64,000 nucleotides of DNA from Flavobacteriales bacterium UBA4110 (lineage in GTDB: Bacteria; Bacteroidota; Bacteroidia; Flavobacteriales; Weeksellaceae). Location: the NCBI GenBank assembly GCA_002383165.1, contig DFXK01000002.1, forward strand, positions 226,638-290,637, in the 5' to 3' direction. Below are positions 34,415 through 44,257 of the stretch, piece after piece. A program made the position numbers and the translations under genes. Within the stretch, counting starts at the first letter, position 1, and every line of letters begins with the position of its first letter. The notes beneath the pieces are model-generated. The model searched no databases. It saw only the letters and a list, made by a program, of their open reading frames with translations, and was not told the origin of the DNA.

Positions 34415-34566
34415 ATAAATTTATTTAATGAGTTTATCTACGAGTTGTATAAAAGTTTATTATTTAAAGTTCTTCAAAGAACACATCTAATTCACTCATT
34501 TTTAAATAATAATGCTTTGTTTTTTCCGAAATTATAAGGCAATAGTTTCCTTAGAGTCATCTCCGC

Positions 34567-34583
34567 CAGGGTATAAAACCCTG
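34567..34583. repeat. Short hairpin between susD and the PL1 gene
   Basis: CAGGGT (34567-34572) pairs with ACCCTG (34578-34583) around a 5-base loop in the 231-bp gap between susD and the PL1 gene. No T-run follows on the minus strand, so it is more likely a processing or stabilising hairpin than a terminator. Confidence 0.45.
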
Positions 34584-34645
34584 ACAGAGTGATTCTTCAA
34601 AAAAAATTAAAAATATAATAACTTAAAAATCCCAATCAGCGTAAA

Positions 34646-36466
34646 CTAGTAACCGTAATCTTGTGTCAGGTTATAGTTAGACTGAATGATGTCATTGTAA
34701 ATTGGCAACAATTCTTTTCTGTTCGCTTCAAAATACTGAGCATATCCTTTTAAAGGGTCACTGATGTATTGTGCGTTCACGGCCGCTCTCCAATTGATCG
34801 CTTTGTAACCTGATGGCGCTGATGCCGGTGTTGGTGTATAATAAACATCAGATCTATTAACCCCCGCCGGAACATAAATATCAATGGCCTGAAGTGCTGC
34901 CTGTGCTGTTTTTGTTTTATCGTAAGCAGATTCCTTATAATATAAAATAGAAGGTACGTTAGCATATTGCCCGGTTCCGCTTAAAAGATTTGAGAGTTTC
35001 TGCTTGGTTTCCGCAATTTTGGTTGCTAGAAGATTCCATCGGATGAGATCATATTTTCTAAGACCTTCCCCACCAAATTCCAGTAATCTTTCGTGAACGA
35101 TATAATCGAAGAAGCCAGCTTTGTCAGTTGGAATAGTCCCAGCCTGTCCAAGATTTCCTGCGTAAGCTCTGTTTCTTACCAATCTCACTGCATTGATGGC
35201 ATCCTGAGAAGGAGAACCATTCAGCTCATTATCTGCTTCTGCGAACATCAAAAGAATATCTGAGTAGCGCAACAACGGCCAGTCAATGGCCAGGTTTTGT
35301 GCAGTTCCTGTAATATTAGTCCACGATTTTCTGAATTTGCCGTCTGTACAAAGTGCGCCAGTCGCCAATATTGCCTGGTTGGCATCATTAATCTGCATAG
35401 AAGCCACTGTAACATCTCTTCTAACATCGAATTTTCCAAATTCATAAAAGTAAGTTGCAATCGCATTGATACCTCCACTGCTTTTCCAATTAGAATTATC
35501 ACTGTGTCTCATTCCATTGAAATAACCTATTTTACTGTCTGTCGATGCATTACCTCCGAATGCGCCTACTGCAAAAATAACTTCCTTAGCAGCATCCTCC
35601 GAATTATCATGCAATGCTCTGAATACTGCTTCAAAACTTTGATTCAAAGCATGTTCGCCAGATGTTATAATATCTTTACACTCATCATAAGCAATTTTGT
35701 AATACACTTGAGAGTTGGAACCTTTTGCCATCACTCTTGGTTCTCTTCTTAATGAATATCCAGCTCTCGCCAATGCTATCCTCGCTCTCAGTCCTTTTAC
35801 GGCCGCTTTTGTAATTCTTGTATTAGAAGTATTTGATTTGGATTTCCAAGGCACTAAGGCTGATGCGGTAGCAAGGTCTGCAATTATTTTGTCGTAGATC
35901 ACATCTCTGTCAGTTTTTGCAAGATAAATTGTCTCGAGATCAGAAGACGGAACCATCTGCATAGGAACATCGCCCCAGTTTTTGATTAGGTCAAAATAGA
36001 ACTGTGCTCTAAGCGTAAGAGCTTCACCAAGATATCTGTCCATCAATGCCTTATCTGCTGCAGAACCTGTCTGATAAACTGGAGAAAGCGGTATGTTCTT
36101 GATACAAAGATTCGCTCTTTCTATTCCTGAGTATAATTTTAGGAATGGCTTGTTCAGATCCGGGTTGGATGTACATGAGCCGTAAGTACTGATTCCTCTT
36201 CTGTCATTACAGTTGTAGTCTCCGGAGATTTTAAAATCGTCGGCAGACTGTGGAAAATATAAATTGAGTCTTTGTCCGTAAGCATCATCGCCAATAATCT
36301 GGTTATAAACTCCAATCAATGCTGTAAAAGTATCGGCAGTACTGTCAAACTGCTGCGACTCGTTAGAACTGGAAATATTTTCCGCATCCAAGAAATCACT
36401 GCACGATATAGATGTGCTAAAAACCACCAAACAGCCAAGAATATAAATTAATTTGTTAATTTTCAT
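34646..36466 (-). CDS. susD: RagB/SusD family nutrient-binding lipoprotein
   Basis: A 606-residue SusD-like surface lipoprotein (lipidated Cys22 in TSISCSDFLD) that captures oligosaccharides over the SusC barrel. Landmarks: TADTFTALIGVYNQIIG, a TPR-like helical region with RYLGEALTLRAQFYFDLIKNWGDVPMQ (classic SusD motif), LRYSDILLMFAEADNELNG and HERLLEFGGEGLRKYDLIRWN. Directly downstream of susC with a 10-base gap. The surrounding enzymes indicate pectin fragments as ligand. Confidence 0.93.
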   Translation of the reverse strand: MKINKLIYILGCLVVFSTSISCSDFLDAENISSSNESQQFDSTADTFTALIGVYNQIIGDDAYGQRLNLYFPQSADDFKISGDYNCNDRRGISTYGSCTSNPDLNKPFLKLYSGIERANLCIKNIPLSPVYQTGSAADKALMDRYLGEALTLRAQFYFDLIKNWGDVPMQMVPSSDLETIYLAKTDRDVIYDKIIADLATASALVPWKSKSNTSNTRITKAAVKGLRARIALARAGYSLRREPRVMAKGSNSQVYYKIAYDECKDIITSGEHALNQSFEAVFRALHDNSEDAAKEVIFAVGAFGGNASTDSKIGYFNGMRHSDNSNWKSSGGINAIATYFYEFGKFDVRRDVTVASMQINDANQAILATGALCTDGKFRKSWTNITGTAQNLAIDWPLLRYSDILLMFAEADNELNGSPSQDAINAVRLVRNRAYAGNLGQAGTIPTDKAGFFDYIVHERLLEFGGEGLRKYDLIRWNLLATKIAETKQKLSNLLSGTGQYANVPSILYYKESAYDKTKTAQAALQAIDIYVPAGVNRSDVYYTPTPASAPSGYKAINWRAAVNAQYISDPLKGYAQYFEANRKELLPIYNDIIQSNYNLTQDYGY

Positions 36467-36476
36467 TTTTTTTGAA

Positions 36477-39400
36477 TTAAAAAGTTACATCAATACCTGT
36501 TAAGAAAAACCTGCTTCTTGGGAAAGCTGCATAATCTACACCAGGAGTAAGGGTGCTTTTTCTTGTACTTACTTCTGGATCATATCCCGAGTACCCTGTA
36601 ATGGTAAATACATTATTCGCAGTAGCATATAATCTGAAATTTGTAATTCCAAGCATTTTTAATGAATCTTTTGGCAAAGAATAACCAATCGTTATGTTAT
36701 TAAGTCTCAGAAAAGATCCGTCTTCTATCGCATAAGAGTGAAGGAAATAATTCCCACCCGTTGGCGTCCACATTGTAGTATTGGCATTAAGAGCAGCCAA
36801 TCTTGTAGGATCTAGAACTAACTCATCTCCATCATACCATTTCCATCTGTTAGCCACTTCCGCTAGCATATTCTGATCATAATACTGATACTTTGTGGTA
36901 AATTCAATTTTATTAGCATTGTAAACTTTGTTTCCAACCGAGAAATTGAAGAACAAACTCATATCAAAATTCTTATATCGGAACGTCTGGTTAAATCCTC
37001 CGTAAAACTTTGGCTGTGCATTACCAAGATCTGTTTGATCTTTTACATCGATAACACCATCTCCGTTGAGGTCTCTAAGTTTAAGATCTCCAGGTTGTGG
37101 TGCTTTGTTTCCAAGTGCCACAGATCCAGAGCTCGCAATTCCCTGTTTCAATGTGTAACGATTTGTCGCTGGATTAAAATCAAAATCACTGATTTCGTAT
37201 CTGCCTTCTGTCAGATAGCCATAATAAGTACCTACTGGCGCTCCGATCTGAACTTTGAAGTCTGAAAGATTATTCACCCAACCCGATGGAACTAAATAGA
37301 AATCTGTCCCTGACTGAGTTAGTGGTCCTAAACTTTTGATCATATTTTTATTGGCAGCAATATTAAAATCTGCTTTCCAGTTAAAGTTTTCATTATTCAC
37401 AACCACCGCTCCCAAACTGAATTCCAAACCTTTGTTCTGGGTTTTTCCAGAGTTTTGATATTGGTATTCGTAGCCAGATGTCTGAGGAATTTTAGCTAAT
37501 AGCAACAAATCTTTAGTATCTGTAATATACGCATCAATGGCGCCATAGATTCTGTTATTGAACAAGGAATAATCTAAACCGATATTCTGAGACACCGTTG
37601 CCTCCCATTTAATATTGGGATTTCCCATTATATTTCCAGCAGCCGCTCCCGTAATAATCCCTACACCGCCTGTATATCCATAAGCGCTGGAAGGTGTATA
37701 AAACGTCTCATATAAGAACGATGCAATTCTGTCATTTCCGGATTGTCCGTAGCCTGCACGAAGCTTAAGATCATTAATTACCCTAGAATCTTTCAGGAAA
37801 TTTTCTTCCCCGATTTTCCAGGCTAATGATGCAGAAGGAAAGTTTGCCCATCTGTTTGATTCCCCAAAAGAATTGGAACCGTCTCTTCTGATAGATAATG
37901 TAGCAATATATTTGTTATTGTAAACAAAATTAGCCCGTCCGAAGAATGAAGCCAATCTTTGCGGTGGTAAAACGCCTGCATATGGCGCATCCTGTATCAA
38001 TCCTGTAGGCGGAGCAGCAAGAATAATATTCTCGAAAGCCTGATCCGCAGAAAAGGATGTAGGAATATAACGGATGGTCATATCCGTTTTGTTACCATTT
38101 GTTTGCACAATTTCTTGTCCTACTAATAAATCTAATTTACTATTTCCAAATTTCTTTTTATAAGCAAGTGTGTTACTATTCGTAATTCTTCTTGTCTGGA
38201 CATTAGTTAGCTGCACAACAGACATATCAGAATTAATTCTAGATAAATAAGTGGACGGACCGGAAAACTGTTTGAGGTCCTGATCATTTTGCACATAACC
38301 AATCACACTTTTAAAAGTTAAATCTTTAACAATATTATAAGTAATAACACCGTTCAGGAATAAGTTATCATTATAGTTATGCTTGATTTCATTATTAGCC
38401 AATACAAGCGGATTTATAAGGTTAGTCGTTGCAAAATCATCAGTATCAAATTCATCTGAGCCAGCTCCTGTACTGTTTCCGTTTTCAAATGGTTTGTAAC
38501 GGATCACATTTCTTAGTCTGTTTGTTGTTTGTGTTCCGGATGAAGATGTTCCTGCACCATTGATAAACGTTTTACTATATCTGGCAGTTACTCCCACTTT
38601 TAGTTTTTTGCTGATATCAAAATCATATTTAAAATTGGCCATACTTCTTTTATAGCCAGAGTTGAGCATTATGCCATCTTCCTCCACGTGGTTTAATGAC
38701 AATGTGAATGCCGAATTGGAATTTCCTCCTGATATATTGACATTATGAGTGAAATTAAAAGCTTCTTTTCCAAAGACCTCTTCCTGCCAGTTTTTTGCTT
38801 TAATCGTTTTGTATTTTTCAATTTCGGAATACGGACCATACAAAGAATCGAACTTATCCATAAGATCTTGATAGCCATCTTTGTAACGAAGTTCGTACTG
38901 ATACTGGACAAAATCGTAAGGACTCATCACGTCCAGTGTTTTTGCAATGGTTCTTACACCGGTATAACCGTTGTAATTAATCATTGTTTTAGTGCTTTTT
39001 TTTCCGCTTTTCGTAGTGATCAGAACCACACCATTAGCGCCTCTTGCACCGTAAATAGAAGTCGAAGCAGCATCTTTCAGAACTTCGATAGATTCTATTT
39101 CTTTTGGAGATATGATGGAAAGTGCATTATCCATCTGGATACCGTCTACGATGTACAGCGGAGCATTATCCTGAGTAATAGAAGTTCCACCTCTCACTTT
39201 GATTTCCGGATCCGAACCAGGCGAACCTTCTCCAAACGTTACCTGAACACCTGCCATCCTTCCCTGTATTGCTTCGGCTGCACTGTTTACTGGCATGTCA
39301 TTAAGCTGTTCTCCTTTTACTGAAGCGATAGAATTGGTCACATCCTTTTTGGAAACCGTTGTATATCCTACCAGTACAACTTCATCGATAGATTTTTCTT

Positions 39401-39728
39401 TGGTACCGTCAAATTTTGCCAATGCAACATTAATAATGTTTTTTCCATTGACGTTGATCTCCTGCTCTTCAAAACCTTTGGAACGGATTACAAGTGTTGC
39501 ATTTTTTGGAACATTTAGAGAATACTTTCCGGCTTTGTCTGTATGTGTAGAGAACTTGGAATCCCTTACACCGACTTCCACATTCGGTACAGGCTTATTT
39601 TGTTCTGAGGTAACCGTTCCGGAAACTTTTATCAGTTCCTGAGCCAGACCAAATGCTGGTAGTAAAAACACCGATGCGATCGTTGTTTTTACAAATGCAC
39701 TTTGAATACCTAATTTTAAACCACTCAT
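36477..39728 (-). CDS. susC: SusC/RagA family TonB-linked outer-membrane transporter
   Basis: A 1083-residue SusC-like transporter. Signal peptide (ends FGLAQE near 30), a carboxypeptidase-D-like beta-sandwich (32-105: VSGTVTSEQNKPVPNVEVGV), a TonB box region (IDEVVLVGYT), a plug with IQGRMAGVQVTFGEGSPGSDPEIKVRGGTSI and SIYGARGANGVVLITTKSGKK, and a large beta-barrel ending ...ITF-type (TGIDVTF). It imports pectin oligomers with its SusD partner. A perfect ATCGAT-centred palindrome 69 bases upstream of the ATG suggests direct control by the LacI-family regulator. Confidence 0.94.
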   Translation of the reverse strand: MSGLKLGIQSAFVKTTIASVFLLPAFGLAQELIKVSGTVTSEQNKPVPNVEVGVRDSKFSTHTDKAGKYSLNVPKNATLVIRSKGFEEQEINVNGKNIINVALAKFDGTKEKSIDEVVLVGYTTVSKKDVTNSIASVKGEQLNDMPVNSAAEAIQGRMAGVQVTFGEGSPGSDPEIKVRGGTSITQDNAPLYIVDGIQMDNALSIISPKEIESIEVLKDAASTSIYGARGANGVVLITTKSGKKSTKTMINYNGYTGVRTIAKTLDVMSPYDFVQYQYELRYKDGYQDLMDKFDSLYGPYSEIEKYKTIKAKNWQEEVFGKEAFNFTHNVNISGGNSNSAFTLSLNHVEEDGIMLNSGYKRSMANFKYDFDISKKLKVGVTARYSKTFINGAGTSSSGTQTTNRLRNVIRYKPFENGNSTGAGSDEFDTDDFATTNLINPLVLANNEIKHNYNDNLFLNGVITYNIVKDLTFKSVIGYVQNDQDLKQFSGPSTYLSRINSDMSVVQLTNVQTRRITNSNTLAYKKKFGNSKLDLLVGQEIVQTNGNKTDMTIRYIPTSFSADQAFENIILAAPPTGLIQDAPYAGVLPPQRLASFFGRANFVYNNKYIATLSIRRDGSNSFGESNRWANFPSASLAWKIGEENFLKDSRVINDLKLRAGYGQSGNDRIASFLYETFYTPSSAYGYTGGVGIITGAAAGNIMGNPNIKWEATVSQNIGLDYSLFNNRIYGAIDAYITDTKDLLLLAKIPQTSGYEYQYQNSGKTQNKGLEFSLGAVVVNNENFNWKADFNIAANKNMIKSLGPLTQSGTDFYLVPSGWVNNLSDFKVQIGAPVGTYYGYLTEGRYEISDFDFNPATNRYTLKQGIASSGSVALGNKAPQPGDLKLRDLNGDGVIDVKDQTDLGNAQPKFYGGFNQTFRYKNFDMSLFFNFSVGNKVYNANKIEFTTKYQYYDQNMLAEVANRWKWYDGDELVLDPTRLAALNANTTMWTPTGGNYFLHSYAIEDGSFLRLNNITIGYSLPKDSLKMLGITNFRLYATANNVFTITGYSGYDPEVSTRKSTLTPGVDYAAFPRSRFFLTGIDVTF

Positions 39729-39796
39729 AGATATTTTTAGTTTTTATAATTAGTAATTGTTTTACTGATAATAAATGTCAAAATTTCAATAAAAAG

Positions 39797-39810
39797 CGCA
39801 ATCGATTGCA
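39797..39810. promoter_or_regulatory. Candidate LacI-family operator before susC
   Basis: CGCAATCGATTGCA, with a 12-bp perfect palindromic core, starts 69 bases upstream of the susC ATG. It is identical to the site at 23529-23542. Confidence 0.78.
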
Positions 39811-40455
39811 CTTAAATTTTTTATGATTTCTTAACTCGACTAAACTAAGATTATTTTTTAATTGACAAATGCAAAATGTATTTTTTTTATTAATATTAAT
39901 TTAACAATGAGAAAACAAATAAACAAAATAATAATTCAACAAACTGATTTTAAAATAATTACAATTCAATTTATAAAAACCAAATAAACCAAATTAACAT
40001 AATTTTAACATATTCAAAGAATGCTTTTTACATCAAAAAGTCAGTTTTAGTACAAAAAGCATTAACCAAAAATTAACTTAAGATTCGTTTTTTTTCAAAA
40101 ACATAATTATTTTTGTTCTAATTTTTAAAATTTAGAATAAAAACTGAACTTATTGAAGACGACAACAACTCAATAGAAAAACACACTGATAATCATATAT
40201 TTAAAATAAAAACAAATAATAACGGCATTAAATAACTAAAGACTTTAAAAATTTAAATGTTGTACAAATTTTAACTTTCGAAAGCAAAATATTGCACAAA
40301 AAAACTAACAAAAACAATAAAAAACCAACACAAAATAACACATAACAAACTGTATTTCTTATACTTAAAAATTATTTCAGTTTTTTCTTTCTTGGTTAAT
40401 ATTTATATATATATTTACAGAAATTAATTTTTGTCTCAAAAAGAGCATTTTTTAA

Positions 40456-40469
40456 TGCAATCGATTACA
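40456..40469. promoter_or_regulatory. Candidate LacI-family operator before kduI
   Basis: TGCAATCGATTACA lies 35 bases upstream of the kduI ATG and downstream of a TAATTTTTG box. It is identical to the site at 22133-22146. A repressor here would control the entire uronate catabolic series. Confidence 0.78.
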
Positions 40470-40503
40470 CAAAATTAATTTTAAGTTCACATATATAGAT
40501 ATT

Positions 40504-41340
40504 ATGACTCAATCAGAATTCAGATACGCGCATCATCCAAACGATGCCAAAAATTACACAACAGAAAAACTTAGAGAAGAATTCCTTATCAATGATTTAT
40601 TTCAAGAAGGAGAAATCAAACTAGTCTATACAATGTATGACAGATTAATTGTTGGAGGAGCAATGCCAACTGACAAAGCTTTGAAGCTTGAAACAATTGA
40701 TGAATTAAAAGCAGAAAACTTTCTAGACAGAAGAGAAATCGGAATTATCAACGTTGGTGGAAAAGGAAAAGTAACGGTTGACGGAACAGTTTACGAACTT
40801 AATAATAAAGAAGCTTTATATATAGGAAAAGGAAACAAAGATGTGACTTTTGAAAATATTGACGGGGAACAAGCTTATTACTACATCAATTCTGCACCAG
40901 CTCACCATTCTTATCCAACCAAAAAGATTACAAAGAACGAGGCTGAAATCGTAGAATTAGGAGATTCCAAATATGCGAACAGAAGGACCATCAATAAGTT
41001 ATTGGTAAACAGTGTTCTGGAAACCTGTCAATTACAAATGGGAATGACGGAATTGCACGAAGGAAGCGTTTGGAACACAATGCCTTCTCATACGCACACC
41101 AGAAGAATGGAAGCTTATTTCTATTTCGACCTGGAAGAAGGGCAATCGATTTCACATTTTATGGGACAACCTCAGGAAACGAGACACATTTTCCTTAAAA
41201 ACAGAGATGCAGTAATCTCTCCGGAATGGTCAATCCACTCAGGTGTCGGAACTTCAAATTATACATTTATCTGGGGAATGGCGGGAGAAAATATGGACTA
41301 CGGCGATATGGATGCTGTAAAAACTAACGAATTAAAGTAA
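40504..41340 (+). CDS. kduI: 5-dehydro-4-deoxy-D-glucuronate isomerase
   Basis: A 278-residue cupin isomerase converting 5-keto-4-deoxyuronate (DKI) to 2,5-diketo-3-deoxygluconate in breakdown of unsaturated galacturonate. The four zinc ligands are all present at the positions known from E. coli KduI: H196 and H198 in SHTHTRR, E203 and H245 in WSIHSG. Length is exactly the family's norm (278). It is first of the plus-strand catabolic genes; kduD follows after 3 bases. A LacI-type palindrome sits just upstream. Confidence 0.95.
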   Translation: MTQSEFRYAHHPNDAKNYTTEKLREEFLINDLFQEGEIKLVYTMYDRLIVGGAMPTDKALKLETIDELKAENFLDRREIGIINVGGKGKVTVDGTVYELNNKEALYIGKGNKDVTFENIDGEQAYYYINSAPAHHSYPTKKITKNEAEIVELGDSKYANRRTINKLLVNSVLETCQLQMGMTELHEGSVWNTMPSHTHTRRMEAYFYFDLEEGQSISHFMGQPQETRHIFLKNRDAVISPEWSIHSGVGTSNYTFIWGMAGENMDYGDMDAVKTNELK

Positions 41341-41343
41341 AAA

Positions 41344-42129
41344 ATGAAAAATTTATTTGACTTAACTGGAAAAGTAGCTCTTGTAACTGGCGGAACACAC
41401 GGTTTAGGCTTGGCAATGGCAGAAGGTTTGGCTTCGGCAGGTGCAGAATTGGTCGTTACCAGCACTACTCCATCCAAATTGGAAGAAGCTATTGCTTATT
41501 ACCAGTCAAAAGGATACAAAGCAACAGGCTATATTTTTGATGTAACCGATGAGAAAATCGCTGCCGAAAAAGTTGCAGAAATCGAAACCAATCACAAACA
41601 AATCGATATCCTTATTAATAATGCAGGAATCATCAAAAGAATCCCAGCTCTGGAAATGGAAGTTTCCGATTTCCGAAAAGTCATCGATGTAGATTTGATT
41701 GGACCATTCATTATGTCTCAGTTGGTTGCCAAAAATATGATTGCCAGAAGAGCAGGAAAAATCATCAATATCTGTTCTATGATGAGCGAGCTGGGTCGTG
41801 ACAATGTTGTGGCTTACGCTTCTGCAAAAGGAGGTTTGAAAATGCTGACAAAAAACTTGGCAACAGAATGGGCAAAACATAACATCCAAGTGAACGGAAT
41901 CGGTCCTGGATATTTTGCCACGTCGCAGACTGAACCAATTCGTGTGGATGGCAATCCTTTCAACGAGTTCATTATCAGCAGAACACCGGAAGGTCGTTGG
42001 GGAAATCCCGAAGATTTGGCAGGAACGGCTATTTTTTTAGCTTCCGAAGCAAGTCAGTTCATCAACGGACAAATTATTTATGTTGATGGTGGGATTTTAG
42101 CAACCATCGGAAAACCTTCAAACGAATAA
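41344..42129 (+). CDS. kduD: 2-dehydro-3-deoxy-D-gluconate 5-dehydrogenase (KduD)
   Basis: A 261-residue classical SDR: nucleotide motif TGGTHGLGLA (15-24), NNAGIIKR (about 91), catalytic Ser in ICSMMSE, and Tyr-x-x-x-Lys in YASAKGG (about 157-161). Ends FINGQIIYVDGGILA. It reduces 2,5-diketo-3-deoxygluconate from KduI to KDG. Three bases separate it from kduI, so they form one transcription unit. Confidence 0.93.
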   Translation: MKNLFDLTGKVALVTGGTHGLGLAMAEGLASAGAELVVTSTTPSKLEEAIAYYQSKGYKATGYIFDVTDEKIAAEKVAEIETNHKQIDILINNAGIIKRIPALEMEVSDFRKVIDVDLIGPFIMSQLVAKNMIARRAGKIINICSMMSELGRDNVVAYASAKGGLKMLTKNLATEWAKHNIQVNGIGPGYFATSQTEPIRVDGNPFNEFIISRTPEGRWGNPEDLAGTAIFLASEASQFINGQIIYVDGGILATIGKPSNE

Positions 42130-42200
42130 TATTAATTTAAATAATGATGAGACTTTGATTTTAAATCTAATTTCTAAATTCTAGCATCTAACATCTTATT

Positions 42201-43598
42201 ATGAAACCATTTATCACAGATACATTTCTATTAAAGAACAAATTTGCTGAGGAGTTGTATTTCAGATTTGCTGAAAATCAACCAATTATCGATTATCATA
42301 ACCATTTGCCTCCGAAAGAGATTGCAGAAAACCGTCAGTTTGAAAACATTACTCAGGTTTGGATTGGTGGTGACCATTACAAATGGAGAGCGATGAGAAC
42401 AATGGGCGTGAACGAAAAATTCATCACCGGAGACGCTTCAGACAAAGAAAAATTTGCTGCTTGGGCAAAAACAGTTCCGAATACTTTGAGAAATCCGTTG
42501 TTCCATTGGACACATTTGGAATTAGCAAGATATTTCGATGTTTATGATTTATTGAACGAGAAAAATGCGGATGAAGTTTATGAAAATGTTTCAGCTCAGC
42601 TTCAAACGCCGGAGAAATCGGTTCACGGATTGTTGAAAATGAGAAATGTGGAAACAGTTTGTACTACAGAAGACCCGATTGACACTTTAGAATATCATCA
42701 AACAATCAAACAAAATAATATCGGAATCAAAGTTAGCACGGCTTTCCGTCCTGACAAAGCGATTTTGATTGATAACGAGGATTACAATTCTTACATCGAT
42801 AAATTAGGAGAATCTGCAGGAATTGAAATCAATACTTACCAAGATTTGCAAGATGCTTTGAACAAGAGAATTCAGTTTTTCCACGAGAATGGTTGCAGAT
42901 TGTGTGACCACGGATTGAATAACATTTCTTTTGAAACGTTCACAGATTCAGAAATCAACTCAATTTTTGAAACCAAAAGAAAAGGAGAAACCTTAACGCC
43001 ACATCAAATTGAGCAATTCAAAACAGCAATTTTGTTGTTCTTGGGAGAAACATATCATTCATTTGGATGGGTTCAGCAATATCATTTGGGCGCGTTGAGA
43101 AACAACAATGCAAGAATGTTGAAAGTTCTTGGACCAGACACAGGTTGGGATTCTATTGGCGATTTCAGTCAGGCTGCGAATCTTTCGAGATTTCTAAACA
43201 CATTGGATTCTAAAGATAAGTTGACTAAAACAATCATCTACAATCTGAATCCAGCCGATAACGAAATAATGGCAACAATGATTGGAAATTTCAACGATGG
43301 TTCTGTGAAAGGAAAAGTACAATTCGGTTCCGGATGGTGGTTTTTGGACCAAAAAGACGGAATGGAAAAACAAATGAACGCCCTTTCCAATATGGGATTA
43401 ATCAGCACATTTGTTGGGATGTTGACCGATTCCAGAAGCTTCCTTTCCTTCCCAAGACACGAGTATTTCAGACGTGTATTGTGTAATCTTTTAGGAAAAG
43501 AAATGGCGAGCGGCGAGTTGCCTGAAGACTTGGACTTAGTAGGAAAAATAGTTTCAGACATCTGTTATCAGAACGCAAAAGATTATTTCACTTTCTAA
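42201..43598 (+). CDS. uxaC: Glucuronate/galacturonate isomerase (uronate isomerase)
   Basis: A 465-residue uronate isomerase of the amidohydrolase superfamily that converts D-galacturonate to tagaturonate (and glucuronate to fructuronate). The metal-binding DYHNHLPP (H33, H35) is near the N-terminus, and VWIGGDHYKWRAMRTMGV, CTTEDPIDTL, STAFRPDKA and MLTDSRSFLSFPRHEYFRR are hallmark UxaC segments. Length is normal. It follows kduD after 71 bases. A repeated element (43613-43726) follows its stop codon, possibly separating it from kdgF. Confidence 0.95.
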   Translation: MKPFITDTFLLKNKFAEELYFRFAENQPIIDYHNHLPPKEIAENRQFENITQVWIGGDHYKWRAMRTMGVNEKFITGDASDKEKFAAWAKTVPNTLRNPLFHWTHLELARYFDVYDLLNEKNADEVYENVSAQLQTPEKSVHGLLKMRNVETVCTTEDPIDTLEYHQTIKQNNIGIKVSTAFRPDKAILIDNEDYNSYIDKLGESAGIEINTYQDLQDALNKRIQFFHENGCRLCDHGLNNISFETFTDSEINSIFETKRKGETLTPHQIEQFKTAILLFLGETYHSFGWVQQYHLGALRNNNARMLKVLGPDTGWDSIGDFSQAANLSRFLNTLDSKDKLTKTIIYNLNPADNEIMATMIGNFNDGSVKGKVQFGSGWWFLDQKDGMEKQMNALSNMGLISTFVGMLTDSRSFLSFPRHEYFRRVLCNLLGKEMASGELPEDLDLVGKIVSDICYQNAKDYFTF

Positions 43599-43612
43599 AC
43601 AAGGACAATAAA

Positions 43613-43726
43613 TTTGGGCAGCTTAATCCGCCTTCCGCTCCCAATCTTTTTTGCACGACGATTTTCACATTAAAAAGAAATCAAGTACAAGCAAAAAAGA
43701 ATTTCCGCTCAAGTCGGGCTGCGAGT
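43613..43726 (+). repeat. Interspersed repeat, copy A (inverted relative to 49021-49109)
   Basis: The first 38 bases (43613-43650) are the exact reverse complement of 49072-49109. The last 25 bases (43702-43726) match the reverse complement of 49021-49045 with one mismatch. The centre differs in length and sequence. Non-coding, between uxaC and kdgF. A short genome-repeat-like segment (GGTCATCCTGAGCGGAGTCG) follows near 43755. Confidence 0.88.
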
Positions 43727-43842
43727 AATTCGTGAATTAGAATTTAGTATAAGGTCATCCTGAGCGGAGTCGACGGACTTTGTAAAATTAAAAACATTAG
43801 AATTAAATAAAAATCTTCGCGGACTTTGTGTTCAAAATAAAA

Positions 43843-44190
43843 ATGGAAACAAAAAAAACACCAAAAATATATTACAAATCCGATTCTACAGAATGGGAAA
43901 AAATCGATGACTATATCGACCGCCAGATTGTAGGCTACGACGAATCTGTAATGATGGTAAATGTCCGTTTCAAAAAAGGCGGAATTGGATACAAACACAA
44001 ACATCCTCATATTCAGATAACTTATGTTGCAGAAGGAAAGTTTGAAGTGAATATTGGTGAAGATATTTCAATATTGAAAAAAGGCGATTCTTTCTTCGTT
44101 CCTTCCAATGTTCTTCACGGTGTCGAATGTCTGGAAGACGGAATTTTGGTAGATGTTTTCAGTCCGTTTAGAGAAGATTTTATAAAATAA
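43843..44190 (+). CDS. kdgF: KdgF-like cupin, uronate linearisation
   Basis: A 115-residue single cupin: VGYDESVMMVNVRFKKGGIGYKHKHPHIQITYVAEGKFEVNIGEDISILKKGDSFFVPSNVLHGVECLEDGILVDVFSPFREDFIK. The metal ligands (two His of KHKHPHIQ, Gln/Glu, and the late His of VLHGVE) and FSPFREDF match KdgF, which speeds conversion of 4,5-unsaturated uronates into DKI, the KduI substrate. The in-frame GTG at 43828 is a poorer start than the ATG at 43843. It sits between uxaC and kdgK, as expected for the pathway. Confidence 0.87.
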   Translation: METKKTPKIYYKSDSTEWEKIDDYIDRQIVGYDESVMMVNVRFKKGGIGYKHKHPHIQITYVAEGKFEVNIGEDISILKKGDSFFVPSNVLHGVECLEDGILVDVFSPFREDFIK

Positions 44191-44257
44191 AAAAAAAGAG
44201 AATCACGATCCCTTTAGTTGGGGCAAAACTGATTTTCATCAAATAAAAACTAGATTA

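Larger units (their letters stand above)
39729..40503. other. 775-bp divergent regulatory region between susC and kduI
   Basis: No gene is visible in this very AT-rich stretch, with stops in all frames. It holds two candidate LacI operators (39797-39810 and 40456-40469), one near each gene start. It also has a 10-bp inverted repeat with a 24-base loop (AATGCTTTTT 40020-40029, AAAAAGCATT 40054-40063), a CTTTCGAAAG palindrome (40275-40284) and a TAATTTTTG promoter-like box near 40424 ahead of kduI. Confidence 0.6.

Noticed and set aside
38745..39323. Plus-strand 192-residue ORF inside susC
   Set aside because: Antisense to a conserved SusC gene; composition is typical of a shadow frame (Cys/Phe/Ser rich).
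41142..41155. GGCAATCGATTTCA inside kduI as an operator
   Set aside because: Lies in coding sequence, has weaker symmetry and no promoter nearby; likely chance from codon use.
42150..42196. TCTAA-rich stretch before uxaC as a regulatory array
   Set aside because: A similar stretch in reverse lies near 7065-7098 at an unrelated gene; more likely low-complexity repeat sequence.
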